Below are positions 35,371 to 46,355 of a stretch of DNA of 64,000 bases, one piece after another. Origin of the DNA: Novosphingobium sp. 18050 (GTDB lineage: Bacteria; Pseudomonadota; Alphaproteobacteria; Sphingomonadales; Sphingomonadaceae); NCBI RefSeq assembly GCF_902706195.1, contig NZ_CACSJO010000013.1, forward strand, positions 1 through 64,000, read 5' to 3'. How positions within the stretch are numbered: position 1 is the first letter of the stretch; each line of letters begins with the position of its first letter. The notes below the pieces were generated by a model. That model was not told the origin of the DNA. It did no database searches and saw only the letters and a list, made by a program, of their open reading frames with translations. A program made the translations under genes and the position numbers.

Positions 35371-35561
35371 ACAACCGCCTCAAGGTTCTGCGCGCCGAGC
35401 GGGGCTGGAGCCAGCAGGACCTCGCGGCGCGGCTGGAAGTGTCTCGCCAGAGCGTCAACGCGATCGAGACGGGGCGCTATGACCCTTCCTTGCCCCTCGC
35501 CTTTCGCATTGCCGATCTGTTTGGTATGATGATCGAGGATATCTTCCAGAGGGACGAGTGA
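35367..35561 (+). CDS. Small Xre-family transcriptional regulator
   Basis: 64 residues that are almost only a helix-turn-helix: LKVLRAERGWSQQDLAARLEVSRQSVNAIETGRYDPSLPLAFRIADLFG, matching Cro/CI-type domains of the YozG group. It starts at a GTG overlapping the stop of the membrane protein gene, and its stop overlaps the next small gene (TGATG). It probably autoregulates the three-gene unit (inference). Confidence 0.88.
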   Translation: MNNRLKVLRAERGWSQQDLAARLEVSRQSVNAIETGRYDPSLPLAFRIADLFGMMIEDIFQRDE

Positions 35562-35752
35562 TGGCGACCGGACGGCGCAAGCCAGGGGCTGGAATAGGCG
35601 CGGTTTCCGCAGTCGCGGTGGTCGTGGCGATTTCCCTTGGCCTGTTCCATGCGTCGAAAAAAGGGCCCGAACCCCTTGTCCAGGCCAGCCTCGGCGCAAT
35701 TCCGGCCGAGGGCAGGCTGGTGCTGCGGGTACTGGCGCCAAAACTCTACTGA
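35561..35752 (+). CDS. Small membrane-anchored protein, unknown function
   Basis: 63 residues, with a basic start (MATGRRKPG), one hydrophobic helix (GAVSAVAVVVAISLGLF) and a short outside tail. It overlaps the stop of the regulator gene by one base, so it is likely made from the same mRNA. No family recognised. Confidence 0.5.
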   Translation: MATGRRKPGAGIGAVSAVAVVVAISLGLFHASKKGPEPLVQASLGAIPAEGRLVLRVLAPKLY

Positions 35753-35765
35753 ATGACGAAGCGCC

Positions 35766-37103
35766 TCAGTGCAGCGTCGGTCTCGGCGCACTGCGTTCGC
35801 CCAGACGGCCCAGCGCGGTCATCACCAGCCAGCCTGCGGTGATGCACACCCAGGGCATCACCGGATAGTGGAAGCGCGACTGGCCCGAGAACACCACGCA
35901 GATCAGCGTCGGATATAGCGCGATCCCGTAAGGCAGCAGCCACCAGCCGATCCAGCGCTGACCGTCGCGGCGGCGGCGCGCGATCATTACGAAAAACGCG
36001 GCGGCGAAGGCCAGCATCAGCGCTGCGTAATAGCCCTGGTTGAGCACACGCACCGCGCGGTAGACGATCTCGAACCGCGCATAGCCGGGGGCGCCGCCCT
36101 GATAGGCCCACTCGGCCTCGCCGTCGGGCAGCCACAGGCGCGCCAGCTTCTTCGGGGCAAGCGCCAGGAAGCGGTCCGGGTGCTGCGTGATCCACGCCAT
36201 GCCCAGCCGCCCGGCCTCGGCATCGCGGGTGACTTCGTTCAGGCCGGGCCGGGCCATCAGTTCCTTCACCACCGGGGCGTCGGGGGTGTAGTCGCCGGTG
36301 GCGGTGTCGTGGTTGCCGGTGAGCAGGGTGTAGCCGCCGTTGGTGGACACCGCGACCCAGTGGCCCAGTTGCACCTCGTTGCGGATCGTCCAGGGCAGCA
36401 CCGTCAGCAGGGCGATGCCAAGCACCATGAGGCCCTCGCCCAGCAAGCGCGGCAGGCGATGCCAGACTTGCCCCATCCGCAGCCAGTCGATCGCAAACAG
36501 CAGCGGCACCACCACCAGCGTCTGCGCCTTGACCAGCGTGGCGAAGCCGAACAGCAGGCCGGCGCTGACAAGCTGCCAGCGATTGGTGCGCGTCACCACC
36601 ACCCAGCACCCGGCCATCAGCAGCGCGGTGTAGAACACCTCGGTGAGCGCCAGCGGGACGTAGCCGATGGCATTGGGGTAGACCGCCAGCATCAGCAGTC
36701 CGGCGCGCGCCGCGCCTTCCGAGCCGAACAGCCGCCGCCCCAGCGCCAGCATCGTCACCCCGATCAGCATCGCGCTGGCCAGGTTGAAAAGCCCCAGCGT
36801 CACCAGCGAAGTGCCGAACTGCGAGAAGGTGAGACCCAGCGCGATCGGCCAGCCGGCCGGCCAGAAGGCGGTGGGCGCGCCGGAATTGTCGAGATAGCCC
36901 AGACCCGCCGCAAGGCTGGCCGCGCGTGCATAGTACCACTCGGCATCGGATGTGGGCGCCACGTCGATCAGCAGCACCGCCGCGCGCAGGGCGAAATAGA
37001 GCGCCCAGATGCCCAGCAGCACCGACTTGTCGGTAGCGAACCATTCGAGCCGCAAGGCAAGCCGCGAAGGGCGGGACGGGAAATGGATGACCTTGGCGCT
37101 CAT
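35766..37103 (-). CDS. GT-C family glycosyltransferase-like membrane protein
   Basis: 445 residues with about 10-12 helices. The first loop after helix 1 contains APTSDAEWYYARAASLA, with the acidic D-x-E-like motif that GT-C transferases (GT39/GT83, ArnT-like) use with polyprenyl-phosphate sugar donors. YPNAIGYVPLALTEVFYTALL and LLFGFATLVKAQTLVVVPLLF are typical of this PMT-2 group. Probably adds a sugar to a lipid or protein in the periplasm. No sugar-lipid genes adjoin it. Confidence 0.8.
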   Translation of the reverse strand: MSAKVIHFPSRPSRLALRLEWFATDKSVLLGIWALYFALRAAVLLIDVAPTSDAEWYYARAASLAAGLGYLDNSGAPTAFWPAGWPIALGLTFSQFGTSLVTLGLFNLASAMLIGVTMLALGRRLFGSEGAARAGLLMLAVYPNAIGYVPLALTEVFYTALLMAGCWVVVTRTNRWQLVSAGLLFGFATLVKAQTLVVVPLLFAIDWLRMGQVWHRLPRLLGEGLMVLGIALLTVLPWTIRNEVQLGHWVAVSTNGGYTLLTGNHDTATGDYTPDAPVVKELMARPGLNEVTRDAEAGRLGMAWITQHPDRFLALAPKKLARLWLPDGEAEWAYQGGAPGYARFEIVYRAVRVLNQGYYAALMLAFAAAFFVMIARRRRDGQRWIGWWLLPYGIALYPTLICVVFSGQSRFHYPVMPWVCITAGWLVMTALGRLGERSAPRPTLH

Positions 37104-37213
37104 TACGGGTCCGTCTCTAGCAGCGCAGGCTTAAGATCGCATTATGTCTGTGCAAGCAAGTCTTTGCCTTTCGCGGGTTGCCCTTGGGGCTTCGGGTTCC
37201 CACTAACGCAGGT

Positions 37214-37984
37214 ATGACTTCTACCAGTTTCCTCGACCTGTCCGACGGTCGCACCATCGCCTATCGCTTCACGCCGGGGACCGGCCCGGTGATCGTCTTT
37301 CTGCCCGGCTACATGTCGGACATGAACGGCTCCAAGGCCGCTGCGGTGTTCGAGATGGCGCGGGCCAGCGGCTTGCCGTGCCTGCTGTTCGATTATTCCG
37401 GCTGCGGTGAAAGCCCCGGCTATTTCGGCGACGGCACCCTGACGGGCTGGACGCAGGAAGTGCTGGCGCTGGTCGCCGCGCTGGAGATGCCGGACGAGAA
37501 GGTCGTCCTCGTCGGTTCCTCGATGGGCGGCTGGGTCATGCTGCTGGCCGGTCTGGCGCTGGGTGATCGGCTTGCCGGTCTGGTCGGCATCGCGGCGGCG
37601 CCGGACTTCACCGACTGGGGTATCGCCCAGATGGACAAGGCCATGCTGGCCGATGGCGAGACGATCTTCGAGGACAACCCCTACGGCCCCGAACCGACTC
37701 CCACGCACCCCGGCTTCTGGGCGGATGGACAGGCCAACCTCCTGCTGGAAGGCCCGATCGCGATCGATGCGCCGGTGCGCCTGCTCCACGGCCAGCGCGA
37801 CGAGGACGTGCCCTTCGACATTTCCCTGCAACTGGCCGAGCGACTGCGTTCAGCCGATGTGCAGGTGACGCTGATCAAGGACGGCGATCACCGCCTCTCG
37901 CGCGACGGCGACATCCAGCTGCTGCTGCGCACGGTCGCGCAGCTCGTTCTCCCCCGCGCGGCGCAGGTTCCCTCGGAGTCCTGA
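37214..37984 (+). CDS. Alpha/beta hydrolase
   Basis: 256 residues with the canonical fold: an oxyanion region (FLPGYMSDMNGSKA), a nucleophile Ser in LVGSSMGGWVML, an Asp in LLHGQRDEDVPF and a His in DGDHRLSR. It resembles the serine-aminopeptidase-like/ABHD10 group (thioesterases or esterases). Five bases separate it from the TPR gene; the three genes to 39886 look like an operon. The start codon falls inside a sequence resembling a degenerate GTCAT palindromic repeat. Confidence 0.85.
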   Translation: MTSTSFLDLSDGRTIAYRFTPGTGPVIVFLPGYMSDMNGSKAAAVFEMARASGLPCLLFDYSGCGESPGYFGDGTLTGWTQEVLALVAALEMPDEKVVLVGSSMGGWVMLLAGLALGDRLAGLVGIAAAPDFTDWGIAQMDKAMLADGETIFEDNPYGPEPTPTHPGFWADGQANLLLEGPIAIDAPVRLLHGQRDEDVPFDISLQLAERLRSADVQVTLIKDGDHRLSRDGDIQLLLRTVAQLVLPRAAQVPSES

Positions 37985-37988
37985 TCCC

Positions 37989-38897
37989 ATGTCCCTGCTG
38001 CCTCTCCTGCTTCCCCTCATGGCCCAGGTCGGCCCCGCGTCCGCGCTGCCCAGCAACGCCAATCCCTATGCCTCCTCGCTGCCGATCGAGATCATCGAGA
38101 AAAAGGATGCCGAGGCCGCCAAACGGGCACGGGCGGCGCAGAACGTCACTCTGCCGTCCTCGCGCGGGACAGCGGGCTGCATGAGCGCGGTCGAATCGAA
38201 TCCCGAACGTTCGGCCGAACTGGCCCGGAGCGCGCTGGGCGATGCAATCGGGCGTGAGCGCGTGCGCGCCGGGCTGTGCCTCGGCGCGGCGCTGAGCGAT
38301 CTGGGCCGCTGGGACGAGGCCCGCACTGCCTTCTCCAATGCGCGCGATGCTGCTGACGTGACCGACCACGCCAGCCGGGCCCGGCTCGGCGCGATGGCGG
38401 GCAACGCCGCGCTGGCCGCCGGACAGCCGGGTCAGGCGCTGGCTCTGCTGGGTCCGGCGGCGACCGACGCCAAGATCATCGGCGACGCCGAACTCACCGG
38501 CTCCATAGCGCTGGACCGGGCCCGCGCGCTGGTGGCCGTGAAGCAGCCCGACGAAGCCGCCGCCGCGCTGGCGGAAGCCCGCACCGCGCAGCCCGACAAT
38601 GCTCAGGCATGGCTGCTTTCGGCCACGCTGTCGCGCCGTCAGGAAAAGCTCAGCCAAGCCCAGACCCAGATCGAAAAGGCCGCCAGCCTTGCCCCGCAGG
38701 ACCCCGAAATCGGACTTGAGGCAGGCGTCATCGCCATGCTCTCGGGCAATGAGACGGCGGCGCGGCGCAGCTGGAACTCGGTCCTCGCCGCCGGCGCAGG
38801 CAGCGATGCGGCCGTTACCGCCAAACAGTACCTCTCCCAGCTCGGCCCGGATTCCGACAAGCCCGGATCGACTCCAGCGAAGGCCCCGACGCCATGA
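37989..38897 (+). CDS. Exported tetratricopeptide-repeat protein
   Basis: 302 residues: a signal-like start ([19 protein letters not shown]), then helical repeats, e.g. [44 protein letters not shown] and [34 protein letters not shown] scaffold in the periplasm, partner unknown. Its stop overlaps the following gene (ATGA). Confidence 0.75.
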   Translation: MSLLPLLLPLMAQVGPASALPSNANPYASSLPIEIIEKKDAEAAKRARAAQNVTLPSSRGTAGCMSAVESNPERSAELARSALGDAIGRERVRAGLCLGAALSDLGRWDEARTAFSNARDAADVTDHASRARLGAMAGNAALAAGQPGQALALLGPAATDAKIIGDAELTGSIALDRARALVAVKQPDEAAAALAEARTAQPDNAQAWLLSATLSRRQEKLSQAQTQIEKAASLAPQDPEIGLEAGVIAMLSGNETAARRSWNSVLAAGAGSDAAVTAKQYLSQLGPDSDKPGSTPAKAPTP

Positions 38898-39886
38898 TTC
38901 CGCTTTCCGTCCTCGATCTCGTTTCCGTCCGCGAAGGCGGCACGGTCGCCCAGGCGCTCGATATCTCGGTCAAGACCGCGCAAGCCGCCGAACGCGCCGG
39001 CTACAAGCGCTACTGGGTGGCCGAGCACCACGGCATGGACGGGATCGCGGGCGGAGCGACTTCGGTGGTGCTTGCCCACCTCGGCAATGCCACCAGCACG
39101 ATCCGCATCGGCGCGGGCGGCATCATGCTGCCCAACCACACGCCTTACGTGATCGCCGAACAGTTCGGGACGCTTTCGGCGCTGTTCCCGGGCCGCGTCG
39201 ATCTGGGGCTCGGCCGGGCGCCCGGAGCCGATGGACGGCTCGCCCATGCGCTGCGCAAGGACATCCACGCCGCGTCCGAGCGCTTTCCCAACGATGTCGT
39301 CGAACTGCAGGCCCGCTTCGCCGGGCAGGCGGCGGGCGGCGTTCCTTCGCCTCAGGCGGCGGGCGCGGACGTGGAGATGTGGATTCTCGGCTCCAGCCTG
39401 TTCGGGGCGCAGCTCGCGGCGATGCTGGGCCTGCCTTACGCCTTCGCCTCGCACTTCGCGCCAGCTGCGCTGGACGAAGCGGCGAAAGTCTACCGCGAGC
39501 GGTTCCAGCCATCCGAGTTTCTAGACAAGCCCCACTTCATGGCCGGGATCAACGTGATCGCCGCCGATACGGACGAGGAGGCGGTTTACCTTGCCTCGTC
39601 CACCGACCAGAGCTTTGTGGCCCTGCGCACCGGCAATCCGGGAAGGCTGCTGCCTCCGGTGCGAGGCTACCGCGATAGCCTGCCGGGTTCTGCGAAGGCG
39701 ATGCTAGAGCAGGTCCGCTCGGTCAGCGCGGTGGGCAACCCGCAGACGGTGCGGGCCGGAATCGAGGAATTCGTGGCCCGCACGCAGGCGGACGAACTGA
39801 TGGTCAGCATCGCCACTTACGATCCGGCGGCGCAGATCCGCTCGCTGGAGCTGACGATGGAAGCGCTGGGGCAGGTGCCGGCCTGA
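38894..39886 (+). CDS. LLM-class (luciferase-like) flavin monooxygenase
   Basis: 330 residues of the bacterial-luciferase-like fold, nearest to the MsnO8/YhbW group: [16 protein letters not shown] at the start, [40 protein letters not shown] and [11 protein letters not shown]. Such enzymes use reduced FMN and O2; the substrate is unknown. Last gene of the hydrolase-TPR-LLM run and followed by a strong terminator. Confidence 0.88.
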   Translation: MIPLSVLDLVSVREGGTVAQALDISVKTAQAAERAGYKRYWVAEHHGMDGIAGGATSVVLAHLGNATSTIRIGAGGIMLPNHTPYVIAEQFGTLSALFPGRVDLGLGRAPGADGRLAHALRKDIHAASERFPNDVVELQARFAGQAAGGVPSPQAAGADVEMWILGSSLFGAQLAAMLGLPYAFASHFAPAALDEAAKVYRERFQPSEFLDKPHFMAGINVIAADTDEEAVYLASSTDQSFVALRTGNPGRLLPPVRGYRDSLPGSAKAMLEQVRSVSAVGNPQTVRAGIEEFVARTQADELMVSIATYDPAAQIRSLELTMEALGQVPA

Positions 39887-39910
39887 CACCGCTCGAGTCC
39901 GGTTTGTCCC

Positions 39911-39947
39911 AAACGCCGCTTTGAAATTGTTTCAGGGCGGCGTTTTT
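39911..39947 (+). terminator. Intrinsic terminator after the LLM gene
   Basis: AAACGCCGC (39911-39919) pairs with GCGGCGTTT (39937-39945), with an inner TGAAA/TTTCA stem, ending in five T. It lies 25 bases past the stop. Confidence 0.88.
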
Positions 39948-40057
39948 CGTGAGGGCCGCGCGGTGCGGGGCCTTGGGCGCTTCGATACCTAGATTATCGC
40001 AACATGATATCTTCAGGGGCATTGACCGCGCGGTTAAATTGCGGAACTCAACCGCCC

Positions 40058-41296
40058 ATGGAAACAACAGACGTCGTCATCGTGGGAGCGGGACATGGCG
40101 GGGCGCAGTGCGCCATCGCCTTGCGCCAGAACGGGTTCACCGGAACCATCACCGTAGTCGGCCGCGAGCCGGAATACCCTTACGAGCGCCCGCCGCTCTC
40201 CAAGGAGTACTTCGCGCGCGAGAAGACCTTCGACCGCCTCTATATCCGCCCTCCGACCTTCTGGGCCGAGAAGGATGTCACCTTCAAGCTCAGCACCGAA
40301 GTCACCAAGGTGGATGCCGAGGCGAAGGAGCTGACGCTCTCGAACGGCACCACGCTGAGCTACGGCAAGCTGGTCTGGGCGACCGGCGGAGATCCGCGCC
40401 GTCTCTCGTGCTCGGGCGCCGAACTGGCCGGCGTCCATGCCGTGCGCACCCGCGAGGACTGCGACACGCTGATGGCGGAAGTCGATGCGGGTACGAAGAA
40501 CATTGTCGTCATCGGCGGCGGCTACATCGGCCTTGAAGCGGCGGCGGTGCTGTCGAAGCTGAAGCTCAACGTCACCCTGCTCGAAGCGCTGCCGCGCGTG
40601 CTGGCGCGCGTCGCCGGTGAGGAACTGTCCGAGTTTTACCAGAAGGAACACCGCGACCACGGCGTCGACCTGCGCACCGGCGTAGCCGTAGACTGCCTGG
40701 TGGGCGACGGCCCCGAGGGAAATAGGCGCGTTACCGGCGTTCAGCTGGCCGACGGCGAAGTGGTCCCGGCCGAAGCAGTGATCGTCGGCATAGGCATCGT
40801 ACCGGCGATTGGCCCGCTGATCGCGGCAGGCGCCAGCGGCGCGAACGGCGTCGACGTGGACGAATTCTGCCGTACTTCGCTGCCCGACATCTACGCCATC
40901 GGCGACTGCGCTGCCTTCGCCTGCGACTATGCCGGCGGTACCGTGATGCGCGTCGAATCGGTGCAGAACGCCAACGACATGGCGACCTGCGTTGCCAAGG
41001 CCATCTGCGGCGACGAGAAGGCCTACAAGGCTTTCCCGTGGTTCTGGTCGAACCAGTATGACCTGCGCCTCCAGACCGCCGGCATCAACATGGGCTTCGA
41101 CAAGACCGTGATCCGCGGCGAGCCGGGTGCCCGCAGCTTCTCGGTCGTGTACCTGAAGGAAGGCCGCGTGGTCGCGCTGGACTGCGTGAACGCGGTCAAG
41201 GACTACGTGCAGGGCCGCAAGCTGGTCGAAGCCGGTGCGGCGCCAGACGTGGCTGCGCTGGCCGATGCGGGCACGCCGCTGAAGGAACTGCTGTAA
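40058..41296 (+). CDS. FAD-dependent ferredoxin reductase-like protein
   Basis: 412 residues of the oxygenase-type ferredoxin reductase family (as in Rhodocoxin/putidaredoxin reductase). FAD-binding [27 protein letters not shown] (family signature), NAD-binding [17 protein letters not shown], and the FAD-contact YAIGDCAAF near residue 300. It would pass electrons from NADH to a [2Fe-2S] ferredoxin serving a P450 or Rieske oxygenase; neither is next to it. Transcribed alone between two terminators. Confidence 0.9.
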   Translation: METTDVVIVGAGHGGAQCAIALRQNGFTGTITVVGREPEYPYERPPLSKEYFAREKTFDRLYIRPPTFWAEKDVTFKLSTEVTKVDAEAKELTLSNGTTLSYGKLVWATGGDPRRLSCSGAELAGVHAVRTREDCDTLMAEVDAGTKNIVVIGGGYIGLEAAAVLSKLKLNVTLLEALPRVLARVAGEELSEFYQKEHRDHGVDLRTGVAVDCLVGDGPEGNRRVTGVQLADGEVVPAEAVIVGIGIVPAIGPLIAAGASGANGVDVDEFCRTSLPDIYAIGDCAAFACDYAGGTVMRVESVQNANDMATCVAKAICGDEKAYKAFPWFWSNQYDLRLQTAGINMGFDKTVIRGEPGARSFSVVYLKEGRVVALDCVNAVKDYVQGRKLVEAGAAPDVAALADAGTPLKELL

Positions 41297-41302
41297 AGGC
41301 AG

Positions 41303-41337
41303 GCGGGGCCTCGGCATTCGCGGGGCCCCGCTTTCTT
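41303..41337 (+). terminator. Intrinsic terminator
   Basis: GCGGGGCC (41303-41310) pairs with GGCCCCGC (41324-41331), followed by TTTCTTT. It lies between the convergent reductase and queG genes. Confidence 0.8.
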
Positions 41338-41347
41338 TCGACGTAAA

Positions 41348-42467
41348 CTAGGCCGGAGCGCGAAGCCGCTCCCGTGCCCACTGCGCAGCTTCCGCCACCA
41401 CCGGGTCCTCATCCCCCAGCAGCGGCTCTACTTGCGCCAGCAGCGCCGCCCTTCCGCTGTTCCCCGCCGCATAGAGGCAGTTCCTCACGAAGCGGTTGCG
41501 CCCGATCCGCTTGATCGGGCTGCCCGAGAACAGCGCGCGAAAACCCGCATCGTCCAGCACGAGCAGCTCCGCCAGCTCCGGCGCGGTCAGTTCCGCGCGC
41601 GGCAGGTACGCCTTGATTGTGTGCGAAACCTGCGCGAACTTGTTCCACGGGCACACCGCCAGGCAATCGTCGCAGCCGTAAATGCGGTTGCCCAGCCCTT
41701 CGCGCAGGTCTTCGGGGACGGGCCCCTTGTGTTCGATGGTGAGGTAGCTGACGCAGCGGCGGGCATCGAGCTGGTAGGGCGCGGGGAACGCGTTCGTCGG
41801 GCAGGCATCCTGACAGGCGTTACAGGACCCGCAGCTGTCCCGGCCGGGTTTCGCGGGCTCGAACTCCAACGTCGTGTAGATCTCGCCAAGGAACAGCCAC
41901 GACCCATGCTCGCGGCTGACGACATTGGTATGCTTGCCCTGCCAACCCAGTCCGGCTGCGGCGGCGAGCGGTTTTTCCATGACCGGGGCGGTATCGGTGA
42001 ACACTTTCACGCCCACTTCGGGCGCGATCCTGCGCGCCTGCCCCTCGGCCACGATCCAGCGGGCCAGGTGCTTCAGCGCCTTTTTGACTACGTCGTGATA
42101 GTCGGCGCCTTGCGCATAGGTAGAGATGCGTCCGATCTGCGATTCGCCCGCCAGCCGCAGCGGGTCGGCGGCCGGAGCATAACTCATGCCCAGCGCGATC
42201 ACGCTGCGGGCCTCGGGCCACATGCCCTGCGGGCTGCGGCGATGGTGGGCGCGTTCTTCCATCCAGCCCATGGTGCCATGCATGCCCGCCGCCAGCCAGG
42301 CATCGAGCCGGGCGGCGCGGCTGTCGTCGGTCGCGGCCGAGGCGATGCCGAAGGCGCAGAAGCCCAACGCGCGTGCCTCAGCTTCCGCATCCTTCGCAAA
42401 AGCATTTAGCTTGGCGTTAACCAGATCTGCGCCATCGTGGGCGGATGTGTTAGAGCCGGGGGACGTC

Positions 42468-42469
<2 letters not shown>
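41348..42469 (-). CDS. queG: Epoxyqueuosine reductase QueG
   Basis: The last step of queuosine tRNA modification: a cobalamin- and [4Fe-4S]-dependent enzyme. 373 residues with two ferredoxin-like cluster motifs, [12 protein letters not shown] and [13 protein letters not shown], the family segment [18 protein letters not shown], and a HEAT-like C-terminus ([13 protein letters not shown]). The ATG at 42469 shares bases with the ATG of the divergent ABC gene at 42468, so its promoter must lie inside that gene, unless a start further inside queG is used. Confidence 0.94.
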
Positions 42470-43474
<1,005 letters not shown>

Positions 43475-43478
<4 letters not shown>

Positions 43479-44722
43479 TCCCCGATTCGCATCAGGGCCG
43501 GCTCTCGGCTCTAAGCGCCGCCTGGGTCGTGGCCCGCCGCGATTTCACCGCGATCCTGTTCTCGCGCACGTTCTTCTTCTTCCTGCTCGGGCCGCTGTTT
43601 CCGCTGATCGTCGGCGCGCTGGCGGGCAGCGTAGGCAATCAGGTGGAGCATTCGACCGAGCGGCCGGAAGTGGGCGTCATCATGGCAGGGGCCGATGCCG
43701 ACGCCATGGTTCGCGCCCGTGATGGGCTTGCCGACCGGCTGGGACAGGACCTGCCCGGCCTCATGGTGTTGAAGCGCCTTGCCCCGGACGAGCGCGCCGA
43801 TCCGGCCGCTGCCATGGCCGGCAAGGAAGGCAACATCGCCGCGATCCTTTCCGGCTCCCCCGAAGCCCCCGTGTTGACCGGCCCGCGCGACCAGATTGCG
43901 GCGTGGAGCGGCGACGTGGCGATGATCGCCGCGCAGGCGAAGCAGGCCTCCGTGGCGCCCTGGCCGCAGGTCAGGCTGGAAACCACCGTCAGCAGCCGGG
44001 TTAACGACCGCAAGAGCCGTCTCAGGACCGCGCAGGGCGCCCAGACGCTGCTGTTTCTGTTGACGATGATGCTGGCGGGCATGGTCCTGTCCAACCTTGT
44101 CGAGGAGAAGGCCAACAAGATCATCGAGGTACTGGCCGCCGCGATCCCGATGGAGGCGGTGTTCTTTGGCAAGCTCTTTGCGATGCTCGGCGTGTCGCTG
44201 GTCGGCATCGCCACCTGGGCCGGTGTCGGGGGCGGGCTTTACATGCTTGCCGAATCGGCGGTGCCGTCGCTGCCGGACCCTGCCGTGGGCTGGCCGATGC
44301 TGGTCCTGCTGGGCATCCTCTACTTCTCCATGGCCTACCTGCTGCTGGGTTCGGTGTTCCTGTCGATCGGCTCGCTGGCGACCACGGTGCGCGAGGTGCA
44401 GACGCTCTCGATGCCGGTGACGATGATGCAGCTCATGCTGTTCTTCTTTGCCACTTACGCAATGACCCAGCCGGGCAGCACGATCGAGATGGTCGCGGCG
44501 CTGTTCCCGTTCAGCTCGCCCTTCGCGATGCTCGCCCGCGCGGCGCAGGACCCGGCGCTGTTGCCCCATTTGGGCGCGGTGCTGTGGCAGGGCCTGTGGG
44601 TTCTGCTGCTGGTGCGGCTGGGTTCGGGCCTGTTTCGCATGCGCGTGATGAAGTCCGGCGCGCAGGGGAGCAAGGGCAAGGGCCGCTGGTGGCCGGCGCG
44701 GCGGCGCGCCGCCAGGCCTTAG
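43475..44722 (+). CDS. ABC-2 type permease (NatB-like)
   Basis: 415 residues: one N-terminal helix (RTFFFFLLGPLFPLIVGALAG), a periplasmic domain of about 150 residues, then five to six C-terminal helices (LFLLTMMLAGMVLSNLVEEKANKIIEVLAAAIP, the ABC-2 signature). Paired with the preceding ATPase, it forms an exporter related to sodium/lipid/drug efflux systems; the substrate cannot be read from sequence. Confidence 0.9.
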
Positions 44723-44809
44723 GGGCAAGATATCGGGGCGAGATTGAATAGCGCGGCGTGATCGCCACATGAAGGTGGCGGAGGAACAAGCGAGAGGTCA
44801 GGCGTCATC

Positions 44810-45301
44810 ATGCCCATAGCGACAACCCGCCGAACCGTCCTGGCCTGGCTCAGCGCAGGGGCCGCGCTGCCGGTGCTCGCCGCCTGCGGTGGAACCGAAG
44901 CCGAGGCGAAAGTCTATCCGGTGCATTTTCCCGATGCGGAATGGCGCCGCCGCCTGACCGCCGAGCAATACCGCATCCTGCGCCAGCAAGGGACGGAGCG
45001 GTCCTTCACTTCGCCCCTCAACGACGAGCACCGTGCGGGCACTTTCATCTGCGCAGCGGACGGCAATCCGCTCTTTTCCTCGAAGACCAAGTTCGACAGC
45101 GGCACCGGCTGGCCCAGTTTCTGGAAGCCGCTGCCCGGCGCCGTCGGTGTCTCCGGCGATTCGACGCTGGGGATCTCGCGCACCGAAGTGCACTGCATGC
45201 GCTGCGGTGGGCATCTGGGCCACGTCTTCGACGATGGGCCGCCGCCTACGGGCAAGCGCTATTGCATGAACGGTGCGGCGATGAAGTTTCGGCCGGGCTA
45301 G
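44810..45301 (+). CDS. msrB: Peptide-methionine (R)-S-oxide reductase, exported
   Basis: 163 residues. The N-terminus has a twin-arginine and lipobox pattern (TTRRTVLAWLSAGAALPVLAAC, Cys26), so it is likely a periplasmic lipoprotein. The MsrB core is clear: FDSGTGWPSFW, CMRCGGHLGHVFDDGPPPTG and the catalytic Cys152 in RYCMNGAAMKF. In zinc-type MsrB the metal is held by two CxxC pairs; here the first is Cys81-Ala-Ala-Asp84, so one Cys is replaced by Asp while the second pair (129-132) is kept. The 3' end, including the catalytic codon and stop, is repeated in tandem downstream. Confidence 0.92.
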   Translation: MPIATTRRTVLAWLSAGAALPVLAACGGTEAEAKVYPVHFPDAEWRRRLTAEQYRILRQQGTERSFTSPLNDEHRAGTFICAADGNPLFSSKTKFDSGTGWPSFWKPLPGAVGVSGDSTLGISRTEVHCMRCGGHLGHVFDDGPPPTGKRYCMNGAAMKFRPG

Positions 45302-45605
45302 CGCCGATGGGCCGCCGCCTACGGGCAAGCGCTATTGCATGAACGGTGCGGCGATGAAGTTTCGGCCGGGCTAGCGCCGATGGGCCGCCGCCTACGGGCA
45401 AGCGCTATTGCATGAACGGTGCGGCGATGAAGTTTCGGCCGGGCTAGCGCCGATGGGCCGCCGCCTACGGGCAAGCGCTATTGCATGAACGGTGCGGCGA
45501 TGAAGTTTCGGCCGGGCTAGCGCCGATGGGCCGCCGCCTACGGGCAAGCGCTATTGCATGAACGGTGCGGCGATGAAGTTTCGGCCGGGCTAGCGCCGAT
45601 GGGCC
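45232..45605 (+). repeat. 73-bp tandem repeat, five copies
   Basis: Copies begin at 45233, 45306, 45379, 45452 and 45525, with a partial sixth at 45598; the period is exactly 73 and the copies look identical. The first copy is the last part of msrB (codons about 142-163, stop included), so four further copies of the gene's 3' end lie after the stop. Each contains a TAG, and 73 is not a multiple of 3, so no readthrough protein results. There are no spacers, which excludes a CRISPR array. Confidence 0.97.
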
Positions 45606-45606
45606 T

Positions 45607-46230
45607 TTATCGGGAGGGAAGGCCGCGCAGGGCCTGCATGCGGAAGGTGCGCTGGGCCAGTTCCTCCAGGCTCATGAGCTGGCGGAACACCAGGCCATAG
45701 GCCGGTTCACGGCGCCAGCAGACGGTCGCCTCGAACTGCGGCATTTCCGCGGCATCGATGCGAAGTTGCTGTCCGATCGCAAGGTGCTGGTCGGTTTCGA
45801 TCCGGGCGCCCTGACGCGAAAGGTCGAGAAGGCGCGCGCCAGATACGGTGCCGGTCACGGTGATGCGGGCGGGATGGTCCACGCCGATGCGGATGGGGCG
45901 CTTGGGATGGGGTCCGGCTTCGGCGATGAAGCGCTCGACGTCGATCGGCTGCACGAAACGGAAACCTGCTTCGCCTTCATGCTCCCACACCAGATTGACG
46001 CCGGTGCGTTCGCCGGTCACGCTTTCCAGCGCCAGTTGCTCGACGCCGGCCAGCGAGTGGAACAGCCGCAGCTTGACGCCGGTCGCCGACACGTCGCGCA
46101 CGATGCAAAGGTATTCGCCTCCGGGTGAGACCAGCTTGGCCGCACGCAGCAGCAGCGCAAAGCGCGGAGTCGCGCGTTGGTCGGCCGACGATGCGGCGCT
46201 GCGGGTGGACAGGCTGCCCGGGAAATTCAT
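45607..46230 (-). CDS. Protein with two PilZ domains
   Basis: 207 residues with two c-di-GMP-type PilZ domains in tandem: RATPRFALLLRA with VRDVSATGVKLRLF in the first and KRPIRIGVDHPARI with LLDLSRQGARIETD in the second; both keep the R-x-x-x-R and D-x-S-x-x-G elements. Two sites could mean stronger or cooperative nucleotide binding. It reads toward the msrB repeat array and stops just beside it. Confidence 0.85.
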   Translation of the reverse strand: MNFPGSLSTRSAASSADQRATPRFALLLRAAKLVSPGGEYLCIVRDVSATGVKLRLFHSLAGVEQLALESVTGERTGVNLVWEHEGEAGFRFVQPIDVERFIAEAGPHPKRPIRIGVDHPARITVTGTVSGARLLDLSRQGARIETDQHLAIGQQLRIDAAEMPQFEATVCWRREPAYGLVFRQLMSLEELAQRTFRMQALRGLPSR

Positions 46231-46355
46231 GCGAACGATACCCCCTTGGTACGCGCCCGTAAGGTCGGCGAGGCGACGCTACGCGGGATGCGCAACAGCT
46301 CAACGGGTGGATACCTAGTAATAGATACCTTTTGGCACATTACCTATTTGTAAAC

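Noticed and set aside
45232..45605. CRISPR array
   Set aside because: The 73-bp units are directly adjacent with no unique spacers and are copies of the msrB 3' end; no cas genes are present.
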